A stretch of DNA of 9,576 nt, taken from contig WJKT01000083.1 in assembly GCA_014728955.1 (NCBI GenBank), positions 1 to 9,576 on the forward strand, read 5' to 3'. Below the pieces are notes generated by a model. The model was not told where the DNA came from. It ran no database searches and saw nothing but the letters and a program-made list of their open reading frames with translations. Source of the stretch: Candidatus Peregrinibacteria bacterium (GTDB lineage Bacteria; Patescibacteriota; Gracilibacteria; UBA1369; PNNO01). The translations under genes and the position numbers were made by a program. The first letter of the stretch is position 1; the number at the start of each line of letters is the position of its first letter. Below are positions 1 to 5,944 of this stretch, piece by piece.

Positions 1-189
1 GTCTTGGAGCATGGTGTTGATAACCTCCTGGTTGTTTTTTGGCATTTGCCCTGCAATATCAATTGAAGAAGCAAGCGTCTCCATGGCTTTTGCGGTATCT
101 ATACTTTCTTTATGTTCTGTTGGCTTTTGGTATTCTTTTTGCGCCGGGAATCGTTCCTGTTCCCGACCCGGCCCCGGTTTATCTGACAT
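1..189 (-). CDS. Partial CDS (5' end only), unrecognised hydrophilic protein
   Basis: The minus strand is open from an ATG at 189-187 to the left edge, giving the first 63 residues of a protein that continues outside the window. The visible part starts MSDKPGPGREQERF and is hydrophilic, rich in Pro, Glu, Lys and Gln, with no signal peptide or membrane helix. A segment around residues 32-50 (DTAKAMETLASSIDIAG) could begin a helical domain. I do not recognise the family. The call as a real gene rests on the uninterrupted frame, a good ATG and a near-consensus promoter directly upstream at 220-248; no clear Shine-Dalgarno sequence precedes the start, where the leader is A-rich. It is divergent from pheS. 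The plus-strand frame over the same bases looks like its shadow. Confidence 0.6.
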   Translation of the reverse strand, partial: MSDKPGPGREQERFPAQKEYQKPTEHKESIDTAKAMETLASSIDIAGQMPKNNQEVINTMLQD

Positions 190-219
190 ATTATTTGTTT
201 TAAATGTTATTTTCTTTTT

Positions 220-248
220 ATTATACAACAAAACATTCCCAAAGTAAA
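220..248 (-). promoter_or_regulatory. Sigma-70-type promoter for the leftmost minus-strand gene
   Basis: Read on the minus strand, a -35 box TTTACT (248-243) is followed by exactly 17 nt and a perfect -10 box TATAAT (225-220). Initiation would fall near 213, giving a short A-rich leader of about 24 nt before the ATG at 189. Spacing and -10 match make this the best promoter in the window. It lies in the 114-nt divergent gap shared with pheS. Confidence 0.7.
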
Positions 249-259
249 TGTACATAAAA

Positions 260-288
260 TTGCAAAACAAATGAAAAACTCGTACAGT
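260..288 (+). promoter_or_regulatory. Possible weak promoter for the pheS operon
   Basis: On the plus strand TTGCAA (260-265) and TACAGT (283-288), spaced 17 nt, each match 4 of 6 consensus bases. Nothing better is seen between 190 and 303, and the operon needs a promoter in or near this gap unless it is read from outside. No Phe-rich leader peptide, T-box or attenuator hairpin, which often control pheST, is visible in the gap. Confidence 0.3.
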
Positions 289-303
289 AAGTAGCGTATA
301 TAA

Positions 304-1353
304 ATGTTACTCATGAAAGAACAGCTGCTTGCCTTACAAAAGGCCTGTTTAGATGCGATAAAGAAGGCGGATTCATCAAATGCGCTGCAAGAGATAGAAG
401 TGAAATATCTCGGACGTAAAGGGGAATTAACCGCTATTTTGCGTGGTGTAAAAGATTTACCCGATGCGCAAAAACCTATCGTTGGAAAATTAAGCAACGA
501 AGTGAAAACCGTTCTTGAAGAAGCGCTTGAAAATAAGAGTAAAGAACTTGAAAAAGAGGAGCTTAATAAACAATTGCAGGACGATACGTTTGATATTACG
601 ATTCCCGGACCCGATAGGTCGCTGGGTCATGTTCACCCGTTATCACAGGTGCAACATCAGGTGGAAAAGATATTCAATTCCATGGGGTTTATGATTATGG
701 ATGGGCCCGAAGTTGAAAGTGAATATTATAATTTTGAAGGCCTGAATATTCCCGCATGGCATCCCGCCCGGGATATGCAGGACACGTTTTTTATTAAAGG
801 TAAGCATGATAAGAAACACGGTCGCATGGTGCTTCGGACGCATACTTCGCCGGTACAGGTTCGAACGATGGAAAAGTATGGTGCACCGCTACGAGTTATT
901 GTGCCTGGACGCACCTTTCGTTACGAAGCGACGGACGCTTCTCACGATACGACGTTTTATCAGGTTGAAGGCTTTATGATTGATAAAAATATTTCAATAG
1001 CACATTTAAAAGGTGTGCTAGCCCAGTTTCTAAGCAGTTTGTTTGGAAAAGAGGTGACGGTACGTATTCGGCCCGGGTATTTCCCGTTTGTGGAGCCGGG
1101 ATTGGAAGTTGATTTCTCATGCCTTATTTGTGGTGGTAAAGGCTGCCGTGTGTGTAAATATACCGGCTGGGTTGAGTTTATGGGTGCGGGGATGATTCAT
1201 GAAAATGTATTGAAAGCCGGTGGTATCGATCCGAAAAAATGGCAAGGATGGGCATTTGGATTTGGTCTTACCCGCCTGGTTATGATGCGTCATGGTATTG
1301 ACGATATACGGCTTCTTTTAGGTGGAGACTTACGATTTATTAACCAATTTTAA
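304..1353 (+). CDS. pheS: Phenylalanyl-tRNA synthetase alpha subunit
   Basis: Catalytic subunit of the cytoplasmic (alpha-beta)2 class II synthetase that activates phenylalanine with ATP and attaches it to tRNA-Phe together with PheT. The 349-residue length is normal. Residues 1-95 form the N-terminal coiled-coil arm that binds tRNA. The class II core follows, with HPARDMQDTFF (153-163), RTHTSPVQVRTM (178-189), motif 2 starting GRTFRYEATDASHD (202-215), and motif 3 GWAFGFGLTRLVMM (315-328). Ala317 aligns with the Phe-pocket alanine of the E. coli enzyme (A294). A four-cysteine cluster (C273, C276, C281, C284) sits before the GWVEFMGAGMIH strand; such clusters occur in many PheS proteins, and zinc binding here is inferred. 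Start could be ATG 304 or ATG 313 (MKEQLLALQK); neither has a clear Shine-Dalgarno sequence. First gene of the operon with the thioredoxin-like lipoprotein and pheT. Confidence 0.98.
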   Translation: MLLMKEQLLALQKACLDAIKKADSSNALQEIEVKYLGRKGELTAILRGVKDLPDAQKPIVGKLSNEVKTVLEEALENKSKELEKEELNKQLQDDTFDITIPGPDRSLGHVHPLSQVQHQVEKIFNSMGFMIMDGPEVESEYYNFEGLNIPAWHPARDMQDTFFIKGKHDKKHGRMVLRTHTSPVQVRTMEKYGAPLRVIVPGRTFRYEATDASHDTTFYQVEGFMIDKNISIAHLKGVLAQFLSSLFGKEVTVRIRPGYFPFVEPGLEVDFSCLICGGKGCRVCKYTGWVEFMGAGMIHENVLKAGGIDPKKWQGWAFGFGLTRLVMMRHGIDDIRLLLGGDLRFINQF

Positions 1354-1354
1354 T

Positions 1355-1879
1355 ATGAACCATATACGTGTTTTTTCTATAGCGCTTTGTTTTGTTTTTG
1401 TCTTTTCCGCGTGTAATACGCCGGCATATGTAGAGGACGATACCGAGACACAACCTGTTGTGGAAACTGAAACGGAATCTGATATTGAGCAGGATGAACC
1501 TGATACCGGGCTGGAGGCTGAATCAGAGCCGGAGGTTGAAATCGAGCTTGAATCGGAACCGGAGGTTGTGCCGGAACCGGAGGAGGAAGAAACGGTTGCG
1601 CAGGCGGCTGAAGTTGCTTTGGCACAATGTTTAACCGAAAAAGGCGCAACGTTGTACACCGCATCTTGGTGCGGCCACTGTCAAAGTCAAAAAGCTGCAT
1701 TTGGAGAAGGAATTCAATACCTTGATAATGTTGAATGTGCCGCGTTTGGGGGATGGTCACAGGAATGTGAAGAGGCTGGTGTAGAGGCGGTGCCAACATG
1801 GATTTTTGGTGATGGTACCGAAAAACTCGGGAATACGCCGCTTGAAACCTTGGCAGCGCTCAATAATTGCGAATATTAA
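1355..1879 (+). CDS. Thioredoxin-like lipoprotein, VKOR-associated type (CGHC active site)
   Basis: Probable extracytoplasmic thiol-disulfide oxidoreductase of 174 residues. Residues 4-19 are hydrophobic and end in FSAC, a lipobox with Phe instead of Leu at -3, so C20 would be lipidated. Residues 27-80 are an acidic Glu/Pro/Ser/Thr linker with a 10-residue tandem repeat (56-75). Residues 88-174 are a small thioredoxin-like domain: ATLYTASWCGHCQSQK carries C106-x-x-C109, and VPTW supplies the cis-Pro (P147). The pattern C-L-x(5)-ATLY, WCxHCxxQKxxFG, VECA and (V/Y)PTW matches the thioredoxin domain fused to bacterial vitamin K epoxide reductase (VKOR) proteins; here it stands alone. C92, C128, C138 and C172 are extra cysteines. 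It starts 1 nt after the pheS stop (TAATATG), suggesting translational coupling, and ends 19 nt before pheT. Whether it oxidises, reduces or isomerises disulfides cannot be read from the sequence. Confidence 0.85.
   Translation: MNHIRVFSIALCFVFVFSACNTPAYVEDDTETQPVVETETESDIEQDEPDTGLEAESEPEVEIELESEPEVVPEPEEEETVAQAAEVALAQCLTEKGATLYTASWCGHCQSQKAAFGEGIQYLDNVECAAFGGWSQECEEAGVEAVPTWIFGDGTEKLGNTPLETLAALNNCEY
1521..1568 (+). repeat. 30-bp in-frame tandem duplication in the acidic linker
   Basis: An 18-bp block at 1521-1538 recurs at 1551-1568 with two synonymous changes, a period of exactly 30 bp. It encodes two copies of ESEPEV within a 10-residue unit of the lipoprotein's extended linker. This looks like recent repeat expansion that lengthens a tether between membrane anchor and thioredoxin domain. 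A similar 30-bp duplication lies near 8690-8739. Confidence 0.75.
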
Positions 1880-1898
1880 CGTTAACTGCAGATAGTTC

Positions 1899-4304
1899 AT
1901 GTACATTTCACTTAATTGGATAAAAGATTTTGTTCCGTTAAAAAAGGGCATTGACCCTCGTACGTTAGGGGAACTCATTACTGTTCATACGGCCGAAGTT
2001 GAAGGATATACCGATTTGGCTGACCGATTTAAGCACATTGTTGTCGGGAAAATCGAATCGATCGCTTCGCATCCGAATGCCGATAAATTGACAGTTACGC
2101 AAACCAAAGTCGGATCCAAAACACATCAAATTGTGTGTGGGGCTGACAATATCTATGAAGGAATGTATGCTCCCGTAGCATTGCCCGGAGCACAGGTGAA
2201 ATGGCATGGAGAAGGTGATTTGGTTGAATTAAAACCGGCTAAACTTCGTGGTGTAAAAAGTGAAGGAATGCTTTGTGCTGGTGAAGAAATCGGACTTGAA
2301 AACAAAGAAGACAGGATTTATGACCTTAAAGGTCTAGATGTAAAACCCGGAATGCCTCTTGCGGATGTATTTAAGAAAAACGATATTGTTTTTGAAATTG
2401 ACAACAAATCGTTAACACATCGCCCCGATTTATGGGGGCACTACGGGATGGCACGTGAAATAGCGGCTATTACCGACAACACCTTGAATAAGCTCAAGCC
2501 GGATGTACATATTCCTACCAAGGGAGAATCACCGGCTATCGAAGTAAAAGATTACACGCTTTGTCCACGATATTGCGGACTTATTATCAATAATATTACC
2601 GTTGAAGAATCGCCGCAATGGCTGCAAGACAGGCTTTTGGCAGTCGGGTATCGACCTATTTCGAATATTGTCGATATTACCAATTATGTAATGGCTGAAT
2701 TGGGACAACCGCTTCACGCATTTGATAAAAATTTTATTAAAGAAGGAATTGTCGTGAGACGGGCAAAGAAGAAGGAAAAAATAACCACGCTGGATGGGCA
2801 AAAACGGGAACTTGATGATACGATGCTCGTTATTGCCGATCATAAAAAACCTGTTGCTATAGCGGGAGTTATGGGTGGTGAAAATTCGGAAATTAACGAT
2901 GAAACAACGTCAATTATTATCGAATCGGCAAATTTTAATCCGGAATCAATTCGTACAACCTCAACAAAACTGGGGTTACGAACCGAAGCGGTACAACGTT
3001 TTGAGAAAAGTCTTGATCCGATATTGGCTGAAACCGCGCTCCAACGAACTGCGGAATTGATTTTACAAGTATGTCCCGATGCAAACATTGCCGGGCCGAT
3101 GACAGACAAGAAAAAGCTCTCGTTGGAGGAGATTATTATCCCGCTTAATACCGAGAAGGTGTCTTCAAAAATAGGTGCGCCGATAACACAAAAAGAATGT
3201 ATCGATATACTTACATCACTTGAATTTACGGTTAAAAAAGTTTCGGATAAGCGGCTGGAAGTGAAAGTTCCCTCATTCAGAGCAACGAAAGATATTGATA
3301 TTGAAGATGATCTTGTTGAAGAGATTGTTCGTATTTACGGCTATGATAAAGTAAAAGCGACTTTGCCGGATTTGCCCATTACGCCTCCTATGGCGAATGT
3401 TGAACGGAGCCGAAAACATTATGCACGTTCGTTATTGAGTTATGGTTTTGGTTTGTCGGAAATCTATACCTATTCGTTTTATGGCAAACAGGAGCTTGAT
3501 AATTGTCTGATGAATGATGATCATCATTTACAGCTTGAGAATTATCTTTCGCATGATCAAACACACTTACGTACGACATTGGTTCCCAATCTATTAAAAA
3601 ATATTGCGGAAAATCTACGATTTTATCCTTCGGTACGTGTTTACGAAGTGGGAAGGACATATAAAGAAAACGGTAATTATTTCCCCAATGAAGAGAAATG
3701 GATAGCAGGTGCGGTTGCATTATCGCCCGATGATGAGAAAAAGGCTTTTTTGGAGATAAAATCAATTGCTACCACGTTTATGGAACGATTTTCACGGTAT
3801 CCGGTGACGGTTAAAAAAACAAAAACGGTGCCGCCATATGCGCATCCTTCACGAATAGGAGGATTGTTTGTCCATGGTAAAGAGCTTGGCAGAATTTTTG
3901 AAGTGCATCCGCAAGTGCTTGCACACTGGAATATTGAAGGCCCGGTTGCGTTTTTCGAGCTGAATTTTACGCAGCTTGCAGGTATTGAAGAACCGCTTTT
4001 ACAATATGAGCCGTTGCCAAAATTTCCGGGACTTGAAATTGATGTGTCGGTTGTTATTGATGCAAAAAAGACCGTTGCGGATGTTGCAAAGGAAATTCAA
4101 AAAGCCGATAAAAAACTTATTAAGACCATTTCTTTATTTGATATTTATGAAGGTGAACATATTGAAAAAGGGAAGAAAGCCTTGGCATACAGAATATTAC
4201 TTCAGGCTGATGATAGAACGCTTACTGATGAAGAAATGGCTTCAATTCAACAGAAGATTTTTAAGAATCTAAAGGGTATTGGCGGTGTTATTCGAGGGGC
4301 ATAA
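1899..4304 (+). CDS. pheT: Phenylalanyl-tRNA synthetase beta subunit
   Basis: Structural and editing subunit of phenylalanyl-tRNA synthetase, 801 residues, normal full length. In order: N-terminal MYISLNWIKDFV; an EMAP/OB-fold tRNA-binding domain (about 42-155, with SHPNADKLTV at 57-66 and LRGVKSEGMLCA at 116-127); the B3/4 editing domain (about 215-380, with LHAFDK and GVMGGENSEI), which hydrolyses mischarged Tyr-tRNA-Phe in this family; the B5 domain (about 410-485), ending in DIDIEDDLVEEIVRIYGYD (465-483); the catalytic-like core (about 500-690); and a C-terminal ferredoxin-fold anticodon-binding domain (about 704-801, from YEPLPKFPGLEIDVSVV). The ATG at 1899 gives the expected N-terminus; the upstream Shine-Dalgarno sequence is weak, so coupling to the upstream lipoprotein gene is likely. 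A terminator follows directly after the stop. Confidence 0.98.
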   Translation: MYISLNWIKDFVPLKKGIDPRTLGELITVHTAEVEGYTDLADRFKHIVVGKIESIASHPNADKLTVTQTKVGSKTHQIVCGADNIYEGMYAPVALPGAQVKWHGEGDLVELKPAKLRGVKSEGMLCAGEEIGLENKEDRIYDLKGLDVKPGMPLADVFKKNDIVFEIDNKSLTHRPDLWGHYGMAREIAAITDNTLNKLKPDVHIPTKGESPAIEVKDYTLCPRYCGLIINNITVEESPQWLQDRLLAVGYRPISNIVDITNYVMAELGQPLHAFDKNFIKEGIVVRRAKKKEKITTLDGQKRELDDTMLVIADHKKPVAIAGVMGGENSEINDETTSIIIESANFNPESIRTTSTKLGLRTEAVQRFEKSLDPILAETALQRTAELILQVCPDANIAGPMTDKKKLSLEEIIIPLNTEKVSSKIGAPITQKECIDILTSLEFTVKKVSDKRLEVKVPSFRATKDIDIEDDLVEEIVRIYGYDKVKATLPDLPITPPMANVERSRKHYARSLLSYGFGLSEIYTYSFYGKQELDNCLMNDDHHLQLENYLSHDQTHLRTTLVPNLLKNIAENLRFYPSVRVYEVGRTYKENGNYFPNEEKWIAGAVALSPDDEKKAFLEIKSIATTFMERFSRYPVTVKKTKTVPPYAHPSRIGGLFVHGKELGRIFEVHPQVLAHWNIEGPVAFFELNFTQLAGIEEPLLQYEPLPKFPGLEIDVSVVIDAKKTVADVAKEIQKADKKLIKTISLFDIYEGEHIEKGKKALAYRILLQADDRTLTDEEMASIQQKIFKNLKGIGGVIRGA

Positions 4305-4371
4305 AAAAAGCCCCCCTCGCACAACATACGCATTCATCCAATTGATTGAGGGGGGTAGTTCAAGGGCTTTT
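4303..4371. terminator. Bidirectional rho-independent terminator between pheT and the convergent gene
   Basis: An 8-bp perfect arm CCCCCCTC (4311-4318) pairs with GAGGGGGG (4348-4355). On the minus strand the second arm runs straight into C and seven T (4309-4303), a textbook terminator for the 4370-5053 gene. On the plus strand an outer stem AAAAGCCC (4306-4313) with GGGCTTTT (4364-4371) plus the inner CCCTC/GAGGG pairs could terminate the pheS operon. The C-rich arm can also pair with CGAGGGG at 4293-4299 inside the last pheT codons, forming an alternative hairpin. Confidence 0.85.
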
Positions 4372-5053
4372 AGCTGTCACGCTTAACGCTACGACGCCTG
4401 AGCCACATTAATGTCCATAGAGCCAATATTACCCAGAGACAGGGGGGTCTGCCTTTACTTACCGAGCATCCTCCGCTTTTCATGGTTAAGTCATGCCCTT
4501 CAGCGTCTTCCCAGGCATAAAGTTGCCCGTCGCGCTGCAGAGTAATCATATCCCCTTCAAGCAAGGCGAATCCTCGACGCATGCAGGCTTCATCCTCTGA
4601 CAGCTCACATGCAATAACCGACGTTCTCCCTTCTTTCGAAAGGATGTGCGTGAAATTATCTTTCACAACAATGTCAGCGGTTGCATTTGGCTCAATGAGA
4701 TGTCTTTCGTCTCCGATCAATCGGTAAGGTAACCCGGACGTATATACACGGACTATTCCGCGCATAAAATTACCTTCCGATTCGGTAGTAACAATCTCTC
4801 CTTCCCACAGACGTATAAAAACGCCGTTATTGAAATTGAGATTGCAGGGTTTGTCTTCCTCTCCCGTCATGACCATGCGCCACTTCCCGTCGGGAAGTTC
4901 TTCTTGGCATTGAGAAGCACTACCTCCCCCGTCTTTTAGAACGCCAGGGGTAAGGCGTTTCACGGCAACTGCAGGGACCGCTCTGGTCTGTGCAGGGGCA
5001 GGGATTGCCATGGTGGATGTCCCGAGAACTAGCAACAGAAAACTTGGTAGCAT
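4370..5053 (-). CDS. Exported protein with C-terminal GGC / helix / Arg sorting-like signal
   Basis: A 227-residue protein of unrecognised function. Residues 1-21 are a signal peptide (FLLLVLG core, probable cleavage after APAQ). The mature region, about 22-193, is predicted mainly beta, with four cysteines (C49, C70, C149, C157) that could form two disulfides. The end is tripartite: SGGCSVS (193-199), a short hydrophobic stretch (about 205-218, CLWVILALWTLMWL) and a basic tail RRRSVKRDS. This is the layout of MYXO-CTERM / GlyGly-CTERM surface-sorting signals, where a protease cleaves near the Gly/Cys motif; a plain C-terminal membrane anchor is the alternative. Start chosen because AGGAG (5066-5062) lies 8 nt upstream and an in-frame TGA precedes it. 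The gene appears more GC-rich than its neighbours, a possible sign of transfer. It is monocistronic, ending at the shared terminator. Confidence 0.75.
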   Translation of the reverse strand: MLPSFLLLVLGTSTMAIPAPAQTRAVPAVAVKRLTPGVLKDGGGSASQCQEELPDGKWRMVMTGEEDKPCNLNFNNGVFIRLWEGEIVTTESEGNFMRGIVRVYTSGLPYRLIGDERHLIEPNATADIVVKDNFTHILSKEGRTSVIACELSEDEACMRRGFALLEGDMITLQRDGQLYAWEDAEGHDLTMKSGGCSVSKGRPPCLWVILALWTLMWLRRRSVKRDS

Positions 5054-5061
5054 AAAAACTA

Positions 5062-5066
5062 CTCCT
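5062..5066 (-). promoter_or_regulatory. Strong Shine-Dalgarno site for the exported GGC-tail protein
   Basis: On the minus strand AGGAG (5066-5062) sits 8 nt before the ATG at 5053-5051. It fixes the start codon of this gene and is the strongest ribosome binding site in the window; most other genes here have weak or no visible sites. Confidence 0.85.
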
Positions 5067-5106
5067 TTCTGGCCGTTTCATAGGACCTTTTGCAATATAC
5101 CGGCCG

Positions 5107-5151
5107 TGTGATTCGCGAGATGCGTATCGTGTGGATTTCTCGTGAAACACA
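5107..5151. repeat. Imperfect 14-bp inverted repeat in the divergent promoter region
   Basis: TGTGATTCGCGAGA (5107-5120) faces TCTCGTGAAACACA (5138-5151), matching at 12 of 14 positions around a 17-nt spacer. It lies 54-98 nt upstream of the start of the minus-strand exported-protein gene, so it is placed either as an operator or as a hairpin in that gene's leader. The mismatches make a plus-sense RNA hairpin slightly better (one position becomes G-U) than a minus-sense one. Confidence 0.5.
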
Positions 5152-5221
5152 TACCGACATATTGTTTGCCAAAAACCTTATTGTAAATGAGCACGGATAA
5201 TAATTGGTTTCCAGTTGTGAG

Positions 5222-5240
5222 AGTATAGAGATTTTATACT
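5222..5240. repeat. Perfect 6-bp inverted repeat AGTATA...TATACT
   Basis: AGTATA (5222-5227) and TATACT (5235-5240) are perfect inverse complements across a 7-nt spacer. The right arm matches the -10 consensus at 5 of 6 positions, but no -35 box lies at suitable spacing (TTGTGA at 5215-5220 is only 14 nt away). It could be a small operator or chance in an AT-rich stretch. Confidence 0.3.
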
Positions 5241-5247
5241 AAAATGC

Positions 5248-5272
5248 AAGCCGTAAGCGGTAGCTTTTTTCT
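5248..5272 (+). terminator. Weak terminator-like hairpin with T-run upstream of the lipoprotein-PBP operon
   Basis: AAGCCG (5248-5253) can pair with CG (5258-5259) and GCTT (5263-5266) around a TAAG loop with a 3-nt bulge, followed by T-rich sequence to 5273. No plus-strand gene ends nearby, so it would only matter as an attenuator or as the end of a short RNA begun near 5222-5240. The stem is short and bulged, so this may be meaningless. Confidence 0.2.
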
Positions 5273-5316
5273 TGACAATTTGCTTGACTTTTTTGTCTTT
5301 TCGTAGACAATATAGA
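5272..5316 (+). promoter_or_regulatory. Promoter region of the lipoprotein-PBP operon
   Basis: Two -35-like boxes occur 12 nt apart: TTGACA (5272-5277, perfect) and TTGACT (5284-5289). Downstream candidates for -10 are GACAAT (5306-5311, 16 nt from TTGACT) and TATAGA (5311-5316, 21 nt away); neither pair is ideal. An inverted repeat TTGTCT/AGACAA lies inside. The start codon at 5342 follows after AGGAG (5322-5326), which is 15 nt away and rather far for a functional ribosome binding site. Confidence 0.45.
5293..5310. promoter_or_regulatory. Candidate operator, inverted repeat TTGTCT-N6-AGACAA
   Basis: Perfect 6-bp arms at 5293-5298 and 5305-5310 flank TTTCGT. The repeat falls between the -35-like boxes and the possible -10 boxes, where a dimeric repressor would occlude RNA polymerase. 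No regulator gene is in the window, so its user is unknown. Confidence 0.4.
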
Positions 5317-5341
5317 ACACTAGGAGTAGTATCTTTACACT

Positions 5342-5929
5342 ATGAATTCAGAATATCAAAACAATTCGGCTGAACATCTTGAAAAGCGTATAGATACGCT
5401 TAACGAGTCAGGTTCGTTTTTGGATTCTATACGAGCCCTTGCTCATCGAACGCATACCAAAGTGTTGGTTCTTGCCACGTTGGCGGGTCTGGGCGGCGCA
5501 GCCGCATGTGACATGCCTCGTGATGATGCACGTACCGAAATAATCGATGACAAACACAACGAGAATCAAAATGAGCTGTTTGAAGGGTGCGAACCGTTTT
5601 CGCGCTGTTTAACAACCGGCTTGTACGACGATGAAACATCAGAACGTGTTGGATTTAGTTTTTGGTACGAAGTTCCCGAGAACGAAGAATATGACAATGT
5701 ATCTTTTAAAATACTTGATTTAGACGACAATATTATCGGTGAAGATACTCTATATCTTACACCGGGAACCGCTGAATTTTGGGTTACCAAGCCCGGATAT
5801 GAAGGGGATTTTGAAGACCCTCGAGCACCGGAAGCCGGCGGCATCGAAGTTGAATTTCCCGACGGAACCACTATTACGATTCGCAACCAAGAATTGTTTT
5901 ATCAAGATGATGAACCGCCGGAATTTTAG
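5342..5929 (+). CDS. Putative lipoprotein with a long N-terminal tail, upstream of PBP
   Basis: A 195-residue protein that I do not recognise. Residues 1-39 are hydrophilic and charged (including HLEKRIDTLNESGSF). Residues 40-55 are hydrophobic, KVLVLATLAGLGGAAA, followed by C56. AAAC is an acceptable lipobox, so the protein may be lipidated and exposed outside, but the 39-residue lead before the hydrophobic core is unusual for a signal peptide. An internal start nearer the core would fix that, but only TTG/GTG codons are available (for example L27). The exported part is very acidic, has two close cysteines (C83, C89) and from about 100 to 185 looks like a small beta-sandwich (VGFSFWYEVPENEEY, VSFKILDLDDNIIGEDTLYL, IEVEFPDGTTITI). 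It ends 15 nt before the PBP start, so the two are probably co-transcribed and may act together in wall assembly. Confidence 0.7.
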   Translation: MNSEYQNNSAEHLEKRIDTLNESGSFLDSIRALAHRTHTKVLVLATLAGLGGAAACDMPRDDARTEIIDDKHNENQNELFEGCEPFSRCLTTGLYDDETSERVGFSFWYEVPENEEYDNVSFKILDLDDNIIGEDTLYLTPGTAEFWVTKPGYEGDFEDPRAPEAGGIEVEFPDGTTITIRNQELFYQDDEPPEF

Positions 5930-5944
5930 TATTTGAGTAGGCCT

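Noticed and set aside
11..247. Plus-strand open frame opposite the leftmost partial gene
   Set aside because: It lacks a ribosome binding site, is rich in Phe/Leu/Ser/Cys as expected from the complement of a hydrophilic gene, and runs through the promoter of the minus-strand gene.
248..255. Palindrome ATGTACAT in the divergent gap, found again at the pheT start (1899-1906)
   Set aside because: An 8-bp AT-rich palindrome is expected by chance, and the second copy is explained by the coding of Met-Tyr-Ile; no reason to call it an operator.
190..303. T-box or Phe-leader attenuator ahead of pheS
   Set aside because: No T-box sequence, no Phe-rich short frame and no antiterminator/terminator pair could be found in this 114-nt gap.
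1330..1799. Two minus-strand open frames, one Ser/Gly/Thr-rich and one Pro/Gln-rich
   Set aside because: They are mirror images of the Glu/Pro-coding repeat in the thioredoxin-like lipoprotein; low-complexity coding keeps the opposite strand free of stops.
4920..5150. Minus-strand frame of 76 codons upstream of and overlapping the exported-protein gene
   Set aside because: It overlaps the better supported frame that has AGGAG and a signal peptide; its product is an Arg/Ser-rich sequence with no features.
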